Shown in pieces: positions 1 to 9,578 of a stretch of 64,000 bases of DNA. How positions within the stretch are numbered: position 1 is the first letter of the stretch; each line of letters begins with the position of its first letter. The stretch is taken from NCBI GenBank assembly GCA_001942185.1, contig MKJV01000068.1, forward strand, positions 434,001 through 498,000, given 5' to 3'. Made by a program: the position numbers and the translations under genes. Below the pieces are notes generated by a model, which was given only the letters and a program-made list of their open reading frames with translations, did no database searches and had not been told where the DNA came from. This stretch comes from Pseudonocardia sp. CNS-004 (GTDB lineage: Bacteria; Actinomycetota; Actinomycetes; Mycobacteriales; Pseudonocardiaceae).

Positions 1-1318
1 AGCCGTCCAGCCTGCGCTGCAGGCCGGCGTTGTAGGCCTGCTGGCGGTCGCGGCGGGTGTCGAGGGCCGTGGCGCCGTACTCGTCGAGGACGCGCAGTGC
101 GTCGAGCACGTAGTTGAGCTGCGACTCGATCATGAAGATCATCGAGCTGTGCCCGAGCCCGGTGTTCGGGCCGGTGAGCACGAACAGGTTCGGAACCCGG
201 AGATCGTCGTGCCCAGGAAGCCCTCGACGGCGCCCTGGTCGGCGAGCCGCTCGCCGTCACGACCGACGATCGGCACCGACTTGCCCAGCCCGGCCCCCAC
301 CCTGAACCCGGTGCCGAAGATGATCGTGTCGACCTCGTGCTCCGCCCCGTCGGCCGTGACCACGCGCTCGGCGTGACCCGCACGATCTTCTCGGTGACCA
401 CGTCGGCATTGGGCTGCTTCAGCGCCGGGTAGTAGTCGTTCGACATCAGGATGCGCTTGCAGCCGATCGTGAAGTCCGGGGTGAGCTTGGCCTCGAGGCC
501 GGGGCGGCCGGCGAACGTCCGGTGCAGGTAGGCGCGGGCGAACCGCTCGACGACGGCCATCCGCCGCGGCTTCAGGAACCCGCTGACGAGCATCTCGTTG
601 CGCGCGTAGATCAGCGCGCGCGCCACCTTCTGCGCCGCGGGCACGGCCCGGTAGAGGCGCCGGACCGCGGCGGACACCGGCCGGTCCGGCTTCGGCAGCA
701 CCCAGGGCGCCGTGCGCTGGAACAGCGTCAGCGACGCCACCTGTGGCTGGATCGCGGGCACGAACTGGATCGCGCTCGCGCCCGTGCCGATCACGGCGAC
801 GCGGCGACCGGTCAGGTCGTGGTCGTGGCGCCACTGCGCGGAGTGGAAGGCGATGCCGGTGAACTCGTCGAGGCCGGGGATGTCGGGCACGGACGGCTCG
901 TGCAGCGCCCCGGTGCCCCACACGACCGCCCGCGCGTGCACCTGCGTGCCGTCGGAGAGCTGCAGGTCCCAGCGGGCACCCGCCCAGCGGGCGGAGGTGA
1001 CCTCGGCGCGTACCGGATCCGGTCGCGCAGCCCGAAGCGGTCGGCGACGTGTTCGAGGTACGCGCGGATCTCCGGCTGCCGGGCGAAGGTGCGCGTCCAC
1101 TCCGGGTTCGGGGCGAACGAGAACGAGTACAGGTGCGACTGCACGTCGCAGGCGCAGCCGGGATAGGTGTTGTCGCGCCAGGTGCCGCCGAGGGTGTGGC
1201 CCTTCTCCAGGATGACGAAGTCGTGGCGGCCCGCCTGGTGCAGCCGCACCGCGGCGCCGAGGCCGGCGAAACCGCTCCCGACGATCGCGACGTCCACGTG
1301 CGTCCCGGTCCCGTGCAT
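1..1318 (-). CDS. FAD-dependent Baeyer-Villiger-type monooxygenase, 3' end off the window, frameshifted
   Basis: Probable flavin-containing monooxygenase that uses FAD and NADPH to oxygenate ketones or similar substrates. ATG at 1318. The N-terminus has a Rossmann FAD motif (AIVGSGFAGLG), then GGTWRDNTYPG and CDVQSHLYSFSF, all typical of the family. Further on are a BVMO-like FxGxxxHSxxW stretch and a second Rossmann GTGAS motif, then FGTGF and NLFVLTGPNTG near the left edge. The frame changes near 1010, 375 and 190, with homology continuing each time, so I read one gene with indels. It diverges from a TetR gene across a double operator, which suggests control by that regulator. The substrate is unknown. 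Confidence 0.8.
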
Positions 1319-1336
1319 CGCGCCTCCTGAGTGGGG

Positions 1337-1363
1337 TTACCACCGGTAAGTTACCACGAGTAA
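1337..1363. promoter_or_regulatory. Tandem TTAC-N5-GTAA operators between monooxygenase and TetR gene
   Basis: Two identical-architecture dyads, TTAC-N5-GTAA at 1337-1349 and again at 1351-1363, lie 14 bp apart in the divergent intergenic region. This is the size and position expected of a TetR operator pair controlling both flanking genes. Confidence 0.65.
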
Positions 1364-1461
1364 GTTCCTTCGGGAGGTCGCGTCCGTCGGAGACCCGAGC
1401 GCCCCGCCGCCGCATCGGCCGAGCCGAACGCGAGCGCCAGATCCTCGACGCGGCGCTCGCC

Positions 1462-1980
1462 GTGTTCGGTGAGCGCGGCTACCAGGGCGCCTCGATGGAC
1501 CAGGTCGCCGAACGCGTCGGCGTCACGAAGCCGGTGCTCTACACGCACTTCGGCTCCAAGCACGGGCTGCTGCTGGCCTGCATCGCGCGGGCGCGGGCCG
1601 ACCTGCTGGAGGTGACGTCGACGGCCGCCGCATCGGCCTCGACCCCCGAGGAGATGCTGCGCCTCGGCACGCTCGCCTTCTTCGACTACCTGCAGGACCG
1701 CGCCCCGGAGTGGACGGTGCTCTACTCGGAGTCGGCGGTGGCGGGCGAGGCGCTCGAGGAGATCCGGGCCCAGCAGACCGACTTCATCGCCGCCCTGCTG
1801 GCCGCCCAGGCCCCGGACGCCGATGCCCAGCGCCTCACCGGGTGGGCGCAGATCATCGTGGGCGCCTGTGAGCGGCTGGCGCTGTGGCGGGCGCGGGCCG
1901 ACGTCAGCAGCGAGCAGGCAACCGACTACCTGATGGACCTGGTCTGGACGGGTCTGGCGGGCGTCGCGAACCGCCCGTAG
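1462..1980 (+). CDS. TetR/AcrR family transcriptional regulator
   Basis: N-terminal TetR helix-turn-helix (GASMDQVAERVGVTKPVLYTHF) followed by an all-helical ligand domain; about 170 to 200 aa. The first canonical start in frame is GTG 1462, but the codons upstream to about 1381 read as helix 1 of a TetR protein (RAERERQILDAALAVFGERG). That stretch contains no ATG, GTG or TTG, while a GGGAGG ribosome site sits at 1372-1377. So the real start is probably near 1381 and is hidden by a sequence error or an unusual codon. Likely represses itself and the divergent monooxygenase through the TTAC-N5-GTAA pair. Confidence 0.8.
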   Translation: MFGERGYQGASMDQVAERVGVTKPVLYTHFGSKHGLLLACIARARADLLEVTSTAAASASTPEEMLRLGTLAFFDYLQDRAPEWTVLYSESAVAGEALEEIRAQQTDFIAALLAAQAPDADAQRLTGWAQIIVGACERLALWRARADVSSEQATDYLMDLVWTGLAGVANRP

Positions 1981-2097
1981 CGCTCGCCCCGACCGTACGA
2001 GCGGCACCTTCGTTCGACAGGTGCGTACGCACGGCCCGTTCGTCCGGCGGGTGCCGCCGCGGAGCAGCCTCCCGCCCGCACGGCACAATCACCGACC

Positions 2098-2840
2098 GTG
2101 AGTACCACCGCACCCCGGCTGCTGCAGGTCCGGCGCAGCGAGCGGGTCACCCCACGGATGATCCGGGTGACGCTCGCGGGCGAGGAGCTGGCCGGTTTCG
2201 GTGGCGAGGGCCCGGACCGCCGGATCAAGATGTTCTTCCCCGTGGAGGGGCAGGAGCGCCCGGCCGTGCCGCGCGCGGCCTCGGGCGGTCCGGTGTGGCC
2301 CGCCGGTGAGCCGCGCCCGGCGATCCGCACCTACACCGTCCGCCGGTTCGACCCGGCGGCGGGCGAGCTCGATGTCGACTTCGTGCTGCACGAGGGCCAC
2401 GGCCCCGCCGCCGCATGGGCCCGGGACGCCGGCCGGGCGCGTGGGTGGGCGTCTCCGAGCCGGGCGGCCGGTACGAGCCGGACCCGGCGGCCGACTTCCA
2501 CGTCGTGATCGGCGACGAGACCGCGCTCCCGGCCGTCGCCACCGTGCTGGAGGCGCTGCCCGCCGGCGTGCCGGCGCTCGCGTTCCTCGAGGTCGCCGAC
2601 GCGGACGAGGAGCAGGAGCTGCCCGGCTCCGCGCAGGTGCGGTGGGTGCACCGCGGTTCCGCGGGACCGGGTGAGCCCCTCGCCGCGGCCGTACGGTCGG
2701 CGGAGTTCCCGGCGGGGGACGGACAGGCGTGGCTGTCGGGCGAGTCGGCCTGCGTCCGCGACCTGCGCAAACACCTGCTCGGCGAGCGCGGGATCGAGCG
2801 CAGACGGGTCTACGCCACGGGCTACTGGCGCGCCCGCTAG
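2098..2840 (+). CDS. Siderophore-interacting protein (FAD-binding ferric-siderophore reductase), frameshifted
   Basis: Member of the SIP/ViuB family, which reduces ferric siderophores in the cytoplasm with FAD and NAD(P)H. GTG 2098 starts a beta-barrel FAD domain: the ...RTYTVRRFDP segment is the usual RxYTxR flavin-binding motif, followed by VDFVLHEGHGPAAAWA. The frame changes near 2435, after which WVGVSEPGGRYEPDP and the SIP C-terminal domain run to the stop at 2840, ending in a GYWRAR tail typical of the family. Total length of about 247 aa is normal. No iron box is visible just upstream. Confidence 0.85.
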
Positions 2841-2911
2841 AACGGCGGCCCACAGCCGGCGCACACGATCGGCACAAGGTCCGGACAGCGCCCGGTCCGA
2901 CGCTGGGCCCC

Positions 2912-4174
2912 ATGAGCGTCGACACCGCCTTGCGGCCTCCCCGGCACCTACGGTCCGGGCGCACCGTGCTCGACATCGTCGTTCCCGTCCTCAACGAGGA
3001 GGGGGACCTCGAGCCGTCGGTGCGCCGGTTGCACGAGCACCTGTCCGGGCAGTTCCCCTACCCGTTCCGGATCACGATCGCCGACAACGCGAGCACCGAC
3101 GCGACGCCGAGGATCGCGACGCGGCTGGCCGCTGAGCTGCCGGGCGTCACCGCCGTGCGGCTGGCCGGGAAGGGGCGTGGCCGCGCGCTCCGGGCGGCCT
3201 GGTCGGCCTCCGACGCGCAGGTGCTGGCCTACTGCGACGTCGACCTGTCCACCGACCTGGCGGCGCTGCTGCCCCTGGTCGCGCCGCTGATCTCCGGGCA
3301 CTCCGACCTCGCGATCGGCACCCGCCTCGCCCGCGGCTCACGGGTGGTGCGCGGCGCCAAGCGCGAGTTCATCTCCCGCTCCTACAACCTGCTGCTGCGC
3401 GGCACGCTCGGCACCGGGTTCTCGGACGCCCAGTGCGGGTTCAAGGCGATCCGCGCCGATGTGGCGCAGCGGCTGCTGCCGCTCGTGGAGGACACCGGGT
3501 GGTTCTTCGACACCGAACTGCTCGTGCTGGCCGAGCGCAGCGGGCTGCGCATCCACGAGGTTCCCGTCGACTGGGTCGACGACCCCGACAGCCGCGTCGA
3601 CGTCGTCGCGACCGCCGTCGCCGACCTGAAGGGCATCGCCCGGCTCGGGCACGCGCTCGCGACCGGGCGGCTGCCGCTCGCCGAGCTGCGCGGCCGGCTC
3701 GGCCGGGACGCGCTGCCGACCTCGGTTCCCGGCGTGCCCTCCGGCCTCCCCGGGCAGCTCGTGCGGTTCGCGGCGGTCGGGGTGGCGAGCACCCTCGCGT
3801 ACGCCCTGCTGTTCCTGCTGCTGCGCGAGCCGGTGGGCGCCTACGCGGCCAACCTGCTCGCCCTCGTCAGCACCGCGATCGCCAACACCGCGGCCAACCG
3901 GCGCCTCACGTTCGGGGTGCGCGGCTCGTCCGGCGCCACCACCCACCAGCTGCAAGGGCTGATCGTCTTCGGGCTGGGCCTCGCGCTCACCAGCGGCGCC
4001 CTCGCGGCGCTGCACACGTGGCTGCCCGCGGCGAGCCACGCCGCCGAGCTGCTGGTGCTGATCGTCGCGAACGCGCTGTCGACGCTGCTGCGGTTCGTCG
4101 CGTACCGCTCCTGGATCTTCCGCCCGCACACCGCCCGTCCGGCCGAACCGGCCCGTCAGGAGACCTCGGCATGA
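2912..4174 (+). CDS. Family 2 glycosyltransferase fused to GtrA-like membrane domain
   Basis: 420-aa protein. Residues 21-260 form a polyprenyl-phosphate hexose synthase-like GT2 domain: VPVLNEE at 24-30, ADNASTD at 57-63, metal-binding DVD at 109-111, DAQCGFKAI at 172-180. Residues 281-405 are a four-helix GtrA/DPMS domain ending in RFVAYRSWIF. The family makes polyprenyl-phosphate sugars and the GtrA part is linked to flipping them. The stop overlaps the next gene's start (ATGA at 4171-4174), so the two are translationally coupled. It probably supplies lipid-linked sugar to the neighbouring GT39 enzymes. ATG 2912 is chosen because homology begins there. Confidence 0.9.
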   Translation: MSVDTALRPPRHLRSGRTVLDIVVPVLNEEGDLEPSVRRLHEHLSGQFPYPFRITIADNASTDATPRIATRLAAELPGVTAVRLAGKGRGRALRAAWSASDAQVLAYCDVDLSTDLAALLPLVAPLISGHSDLAIGTRLARGSRVVRGAKREFISRSYNLLLRGTLGTGFSDAQCGFKAIRADVAQRLLPLVEDTGWFFDTELLVLAERSGLRIHEVPVDWVDDPDSRVDVVATAVADLKGIARLGHALATGRLPLAELRGRLGRDALPTSVPGVPSGLPGQLVRFAAVGVASTLAYALLFLLLREPVGAYAANLLALVSTAIANTAANRRLTFGVRGSSGATTHQLQGLIVFGLGLALTSGALAALHTWLPAASHAAELLVLIVANALSTLLRFVAYRSWIFRPHTARPAEPARQETSA

Positions 4175-6158
4175 CCGCCACTCTCGCCCGCCCCGCGCCC
4201 GCTACCGTGGCCGAACGGCCGCGGCGCGGCCGCACGGAGTGGATCGCACTGGCGGCCCTCCTCCTCGGCACCGCCGTCCTCCACCTGTGGAACCTCGGCG
4301 CCGAGGGCTGGGCGAACACCTACTACGCCGGTGCCGTCCGGGCGATGACGCAGAACTGGACGGCCTTCTTCTTCGGCTCCACGGACGCCGGCAACACGGT
4401 CACGGTCGACAAGCCGCCCGCATCGCTGTGGGTGATGGCGCTGTCGGCGCGGGTGTTCGGGCTCTCCTCGTGGAGCATGCTCGTGCCGCAGGCGCTCATG
4501 GGCGTCGGCACGGTGGCTCTGTTGTACGCGTCGGTGCGGCGGGTTGCCGGCCCGGGCGCGGGGCTGCTCGCGGGCGCGGTGCTCGCGCTGACGCCGGTCG
4601 CCGTGCTCATGTTCCGCTACAACAACCCGGACGCGCTGCTCGTCCTGCTGCTCGTCGCCGCCGCGTACGCCACGGTCCGCGCGATCGAGCGGGCTTCCAC
4701 GCGCTGGATCGTGCTCGCCGGTGCGCTGATCGGGTTCGCGTTCCTGGCCAAGATGATGCAGGCGTTCGTCGTGGTCCCGGCGCTCGCGCTCGCCTACCTC
4801 GTGGCCGCGCCCACCGGGTTCCGGCGCCGGATCCGCCAGCTGCTCGCCGCGGGCCTCGCCGTCGTGATGGGCGCCGGCTGGTGGGTAGCGGTCGCGGAGC
4901 TGTGGCCCGCGGCCTCGCGGCCCTACATCGGCGGATCGGAGGACAACAGCGTCCTCGACCTCACGTTCGGCTACAACGGGCTCGGCCGGATCTTCGGCCA
5001 GGGCGGCGCCGGGACGGGACGGCCACCGGCCGGATCGGAGCTCCCCGCAGGCGTCGTCGTGACGGGCCCCGGTGGTGGCGGCGGTTTCGGCGGGGCCGCC
5101 GGAATCACCCGTCTGTTCAACGAGCAGGCCGGCGGCCAGGTCTCCTGGCTGCTGCCCGCGGCGCTCGCGCTGCTCGTCGCAGGCTGGTGCTGACATGGCG
5201 CACGGCGCGCACCGACCGTCTGCGCGCCTCGCTCCTGCTCTGGGGCGGCTGGACGGTCGTGACCGCCGCGGTCTTCAGCGTCGCCCAGGGGATCTTCCAC
5301 CCCTACTACACGGTGGCGCTCGCGCCCGGAATCGCCGCGCTCGTCGGGATCGGCGGCATCCAGCTGTGGCGCCGCCGCGCAGCGTGGCCGGCCCAGACCA
5401 CGCTCGCCGTGATCACCGCGGGGACCGCCGCGTGGGCGGTGGTGCTGCTGGCGCGCACGCCCGACTTCGTGCCGTGGCTGCGCTGGGTCGTGGTCGCACT
5501 GTCCGCGGTGGCCGTGCTCGCGCTGCTCGTCGGGGCGCACCTGCGGCGGCTCGCCGTCGTCACCGCGCTGGCCGTGCTGCTCACCGGCGGGGCCGCGCAG
5601 ATCGCGTACGCGGCCGACACGATCACGAGCACCCACAACGGCGGCAATCCGACCGCGGGCCCCGCCACCGAGTCGGGCAGCCCGGGCGGCGGCATGCGCC
5701 TCGGCGGCGACGGCGGCAGGCGCGACGGCGGGACCGCGAACGGCACTGCGGGCCAGGGCCCCGGCCTGGTCCCCGGGCCGAACGTCACCGGGCAGAACCC
5801 AGGTCAGGACGGCGGCCCAGGATCCCGCGCCGACGCCTCCGACCCCGAGCTCGTCGCGCTGCTGCAGAACGCAGGCACGACCTGGGCGGCCGCCACCACG
5901 AGCGCGTCGAGCAGCGCGAGTCTCGCGCTGGCCAGTGGCGTCGATGTGATGGGCGTCGGAGGCTTCAACGGCCGCGACCCGGCGCCCACCCTGGAGCGGT
6001 TCCAGGAGCTCGTCGCGGCCGGTGAGGTGCACTACTTCATCGGCGGGGGTGGCGGCCCGCGTGGCAACTCCGAGATCGCCACGTGGGTGCAGGAGAACTT
6101 CACGTCCACGACCGTGGGCGGCACGACCGTCTACGACCTGACCCGGCCGGCGGCCTGA
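4171..6158 (+). CDS. GT39 (ArnT/YkcB-like) membrane glycosyltransferase, copy 1, frameshifted
   Basis: Integral membrane GT-C enzyme that moves a sugar from a polyprenyl-phosphate donor to an envelope acceptor outside the membrane. About 10-12 hydrophobic helices; first loop carries GWANTYYAGAV and the DKPP motif (D80-P83), matching the Lys-containing phosphate-binding loop of ArnT-like enzymes. RPYIGGSEDNS, FGYNGLGR, a Gly-rich linker and a soluble C-terminal domain (GVGGFNGRDPAPTLERFQ) follow. The frame changes near 5187 and the protein continues in the next frame to 6158. Coupled by ATGA to the GT2-GtrA gene. Acceptor unknown. Confidence 0.85.
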
Positions 6159-6169
6159 CCCACATGACC

Positions 6170-6209
6170 GTGAGTGGATACGGGTGCTGGAGCACTCGTA
6201 TCCACTCAC
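6170..6209. terminator. Bidirectional hairpin between convergent genes
   Basis: Inverted repeat with arms of about 19 bases (GTGAGTGGATACGGGTGCT and its near-perfect complement, one G-U) around a tiny loop. It lies between the stop of the + strand GT39 gene (6158) and the stop of the - strand DUF2461 gene (6221). No U-tract, as is common in actinomycetes. Confidence 0.75.
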
Positions 6210-6220
6210 GGGTCGAGGGG

Positions 6221-6871
6221 CTACGGGGCCGGGCGCGGCCGGGGCGGCACCGGGTCGGCCGGGCCGACGTGCGTGTCCAGCCACGCCACCAGCGGCATCG
6301 CCGTCCGCCAGGCCGCCCGCACCCATTCCAGGGGTTCGGCGGTGGCGAGCCACGGGCCGACCGCTCTCGCGGTGGTGACCTGCAGCCCGAGCAGCTTGAG
6401 GAGGTCGATCCGCACGTGGTCGCCCCGGAAGCCTCGGGGCGCGCCGCGCAGGGAACGGCGACGGTCCACGCAGTGCCCGTCGAGCAGAGCCGGCAGCTGC
6501 TCGCCCGCCGCCTCGAGCACCGCCACGCGGTAGCGGCGCAGCTGGCCGGGGTCGAACATCCAGTGCCCCACCGCCGTCGTCAGGCTCGTGGCCGACAGCA
6601 CGACCGTGAGGGCCGCCCCGCCCGGGCTGCTGCCCACCCCGCCCGTGTCGGTGCGGTAGGGCGGCGCGGTGGGCCGGAAACGCCGGTTGCGGTGGGCGCG
6701 CAGCACCCGGACCGGCCCGAACTCGGGTTCCAGATCCGCGGCGAGCGCGCGCATCGGCCCCTGCACGGCGGTGGCGTGGCGGTGGCCGTGCGCCTCCCAG
6801 AACTCCCGGGTGTTGTCGGCATCGATCTCGGTGAGGAACGCCGTGGCATCGCTGGGCCAGCCGGTGAACAT
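6221..6871 (-). CDS. DUF2461 family protein
   Basis: 216 aa from ATG 6871, preceded by AGGAG six bases upstream. Opening WPSDATAFLTEIDADNTREFWEAH matches the start of the DUF2461/TIGR02453 family; the rest (RAHRNRRFRPTAPPYRTD, DGHCVDRR) fits too. Function not known for the family. No membrane segment or signal peptide. It is convergent with the GT39 gene and divergent from the two-component system. Confidence 0.8.
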   Translation of the reverse strand: MFTGWPSDATAFLTEIDADNTREFWEAHGHRHATAVQGPMRALAADLEPEFGPVRVLRAHRNRRFRPTAPPYRTDTGGVGSSPGGAALTVVLSATSLTTAVGHWMFDPGQLRRYRVAVLEAAGEQLPALLDGHCVDRRRSLRGAPRGFRGDHVRIDLLKLLGLQVTTARAVGPWLATAEPLEWVRAAWRTAMPLVAWLDTHVGPADPVPPRPRPAP

Positions 6872-7010
6872 GTCGTGCTCCTGTGGGTCGACTCGGAGGT
6901 GATGACCGGCATGGACGACGGCGGGGGCACTCCGGTTCCACCGGGGACGCACAGGTTTCGCACAGGTTCCGCCCATCGGAGCCACATCAGCGCGCGCGAG
7001 CCTGGCTAGC

Positions 7011-7750
7011 ATGGCGCCGATGCGGGAGACCGGACCTGAGCTGCGGCGGGCCGACGGCGGGCCGATCCGGGTCCTGGTGGTCGACGACGAGACGTCGCTG
7101 TCGGAGCTGCTGTCGATGGCCCTGCGCTACGAGGGTTGGGACGTCCGTTCGGCGGCAGACGGCGTCACCGCCGTGCGCGTCGCCCGCGAGCACCGGCCGG
7201 ACGCGTCGTGCTCGACGTGATGCTCCCCGACCTCGACGGCATCGAGGTGCTGCGCCGGATGCGCGCCGACTCCCCCGAGGTGCCGGTGCTGTTCCTCACC
7301 GCCCGTGACGCCGTGGAGGACCGGGTCGCGGGGCTCACCGCGGGTGGCGACGACTACGTCACCAAGCCGTTCAGCCTGGAGGAGCTCGTCGCCCGGCTGC
7401 GCGGGCTGTTGCGCCGCTCCCGGATGACCGCGGCACGGCACGGGTCGGAGCTCGTCGTCGGCGACCTCGTCCTCGACGAGGACAGCCACGAGGTGCGCCG
7501 GGGCGACGACCTCGTCGAGCTCACCGCCACCGAGTTCGAGCTGCTGCGCTACCTCATGCGCAACCCCAAGCGGGTGCTCTCGAAGGCGCAGATCCTCGAC
7601 CGGGTCTGGAACTACGACTTCGGCGGGCAGTCCAACGTCGTCGAGCTGTACGTGTCCTACCTGCGCAAGAAGATCGACGCCGGGCGGGCGCCGATGATCC
7701 ACACGGTCCGCGGGGCGGGGTACGTGCTCAAGCCGGCGGCGGGCGGGTGA
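7011..7750 (+). CDS. OmpR-family response regulator, frameshifted
   Basis: N-terminal receiver domain with acidic pair VVDDE and phospho-acceptor region VLDVMLPDLDG, Thr in LFLTARD and Lys in YVTKPFS. C-terminal winged helix (LTATEFELLRYLMRNP...VELYVSYLRKKID...VRGAGYVLK). A frame change near 7202, just before the phospho-acceptor Asp, splits it. The stop overlaps the kinase start by GTGA, forming a TcrX/TrcR-like pair. Being set inside the GT39 cluster suggests it controls envelope glycosylation (inference). Confidence 0.88.
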
Positions 7751-9159
7751 CGGGGCACTCGCTGCGCACCCGGCTGGTGGCCACCACGCTGCTGCTGCTC
7801 GCCATCGCCTCGGCGCTGATCGCCGTCGTCACGACGATCTCGTTGCGCCAGTTCCTGATCCACCGCCTCGACGACCAGGTCCGCGCGTCCAACCGGGTGT
7901 TCATCCGCGCCGAGCCGGGTTCCCCGCCCGCGCTCGTGCTGCCCGACCGCGTTCCCCGTCCCCCGGACACCCTCACCGCGGTCGTCCGCGACGGGGAGGT
8001 CGTCGCCGCGGCGGTGTTCCCGATCGGCGAGGACCCGCTGCCGGTCCCCGAGTCCGAGTACCCGGACCTGGTGGGCCTCCAGGACGGGAGGCCGCCGCGG
8101 AGCGTCGATCTCGGTGAGCTCGGCGACTACCGCCTCGTCGCGACCCGCACCCCGATCGGCGACGTCATCGTCAACGGGCTGCCGGAGGCGCCCGTGCAGG
8201 CGACCGTGACATCGCTCGTGCTCATCGAGCTGGTCGTCACGGGCATCGCGCTGGCCGGGGCGGGCACCGCGGCGGCGATGGTCGTCCGGCGCGAGCTGCG
8301 GCCGCTGGAACGGGTGGCGGCGACGGCAGCGCGGGTGAGCACGCTGCCGCTCGACCGAGGGGAGGTCTCGCTGGTGGAGCGCGTGCCGGACGTCGACCCG
8401 CGCACCGAGGTCGGGCAGGTGGGCAGCGCGCTGAACCGCATGCTCGACCACGTCGGCTCGGCGCTGGAGGCGCGCCACGACAGCGAGGTGCAGCTGCGCC
8501 AGTTCATCGCCGACGCGAGCCACGAGCTGCGCACCCCGCTCGCCGCGATCAGCGGCTACACCGAGCTCACGCGCCGCGAGGAGCTCTCCACCGACGTCGA
8601 GTACTCCCTCACGCGGATCGCCTCGCAGACCGAGCGGATGACCACGCTCGTCGAGGACCTGCTGCTGCTCGCCCGCCTCGACGCGGGTCGCCCGCTCGAA
8701 CGCGGCGAGGTCGACCTCACCCGGCTCGTCGTGGACGCCGTGGCCGACGCACACGCGGCCGGCCCGGACCACCATTGGCAGCTCGTCGTACCCGACGAGC
8801 CGGTGGTGGTGCCCGGCGACGGCTCGCGGCTGGCCCAGGTGCTCGCCAACCTGCTGGCCAACGCGCGTACGCACACCCCGCCCGGCACGCGTGTGACGGT
8901 CACGCTCCGCACGGAGCAAGGCGCCGCCCTGCTCGACGTCGCCGACGAGGGTCCCGGCATCGCCCCCGACCTGCTGCCACACATCTTCGAGCGCTTCGCC
9001 CGCGGCTCGACGTCCCGCTCCCGCGACAACGGCAGCACCGGCCTCGGCCTGGCGATCGTCCGCGCCGTCGTGGCGGCGCACCACGGCACCGTCCAGGTCG
9101 CCAGCAGGCCCGGGCGCACCGAGTTCACGGTCCGACTCCCGGCACCCCTGGACGAGTGA
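7747..9159 (+). CDS. Two-component sensor histidine kinase
   Basis: 470 aa. A TM helix (about 10-30), an extracytoplasmic sensor region of about 130 aa, a second TM helix (VLIELVVTGIALAGAGTAAAMV), HAMP-like linker, then HisKA with FIADASHELRTPL (His phosphate acceptor) and a HATPase domain with N box (NLLANARTHTPP), G1 (DVADEGPGIAP) and G2 (STGLGLAIV). Starts on GTG 7747 overlapping the regulator's stop. Intact. Signal unknown; likely senses an envelope condition linked to the flanking glycosyltransferases. Confidence 0.93.
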   Translation: MTGHSLRTRLVATTLLLLAIASALIAVVTTISLRQFLIHRLDDQVRASNRVFIRAEPGSPPALVLPDRVPRPPDTLTAVVRDGEVVAAAVFPIGEDPLPVPESEYPDLVGLQDGRPPRSVDLGELGDYRLVATRTPIGDVIVNGLPEAPVQATVTSLVLIELVVTGIALAGAGTAAAMVVRRELRPLERVAATAARVSTLPLDRGEVSLVERVPDVDPRTEVGQVGSALNRMLDHVGSALEARHDSEVQLRQFIADASHELRTPLAAISGYTELTRREELSTDVEYSLTRIASQTERMTTLVEDLLLLARLDAGRPLERGEVDLTRLVVDAVADAHAAGPDHHWQLVVPDEPVVVPGDGSRLAQVLANLLANARTHTPPGTRVTVTLRTEQGAALLDVADEGPGIAPDLLPHIFERFARGSTSRSRDNGSTGLGLAIVRAVVAAHHGTVQVASRPGRTEFTVRLPAPLDE

Positions 9160-9221
9160 TGCCGAACTCGGCCGGTGCCCGTAGCGATCAGGGCCCGCGA
9201 CGACGTGCCGGCTCCCGGCTC

Positions 9222-9356
9222 GTGATCACCGGAAATGGCGCCACGACGAACGATCTGTCGTCCCACCACCACTACCGACGATCGACGTACACATGATCGG
9301 CCGAAGTGGTACCAGCGCGTCACATCCGACGCCCTCCGACCATTGCCGGTGATCAC
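9222..9356. repeat. Long-spaced inverted repeat in the gap before GT39 copy 2
   Basis: GTGATCACCGGAAATGG at 9222-9238 recurs in inverted orientation at 9340-9356 with one mismatch, separated by 101 bases. The region 9160-9578 holds no recognisable gene. A small MITE-like element or a large regulatory stem is possible; no transposase or target duplication is seen. Confidence 0.5.
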
Positions 9357-9578
9357 ACCCCGGGTCGGCCGGCTCCCAGCGGGCCCAGAAGCACCGCCGC
9401 CCTGGGCGGCGCACCCGACAACGTTGTGATCGTTCCGAGATCCGCGCCTGCGCCCTCCGTCGGGCGCGCGAGCCGATCTCGCAGCGGCCGAGTGCCCATG
9501 ATCGCTCGACCCGAGCGCACAGCGACGCCACAGCTGACCCACCAGAGCAGCACAGGCCGGCTCACCACGCTCGAAGGC

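Noticed and set aside
4971..6941. 656-aa open frame on the - strand across GT39 copy 1 and the DUF2461 gene
   Set aside because: Mirror of real coding sequence in very GC-rich DNA; Arg/Gly/His-rich with no motif, and it covers two genes with clear families.
7657..9084. 475-aa open frame antisense to the histidine kinase
   Set aside because: Composition typical of a shadow frame; the kinase on the + strand has all catalytic boxes.
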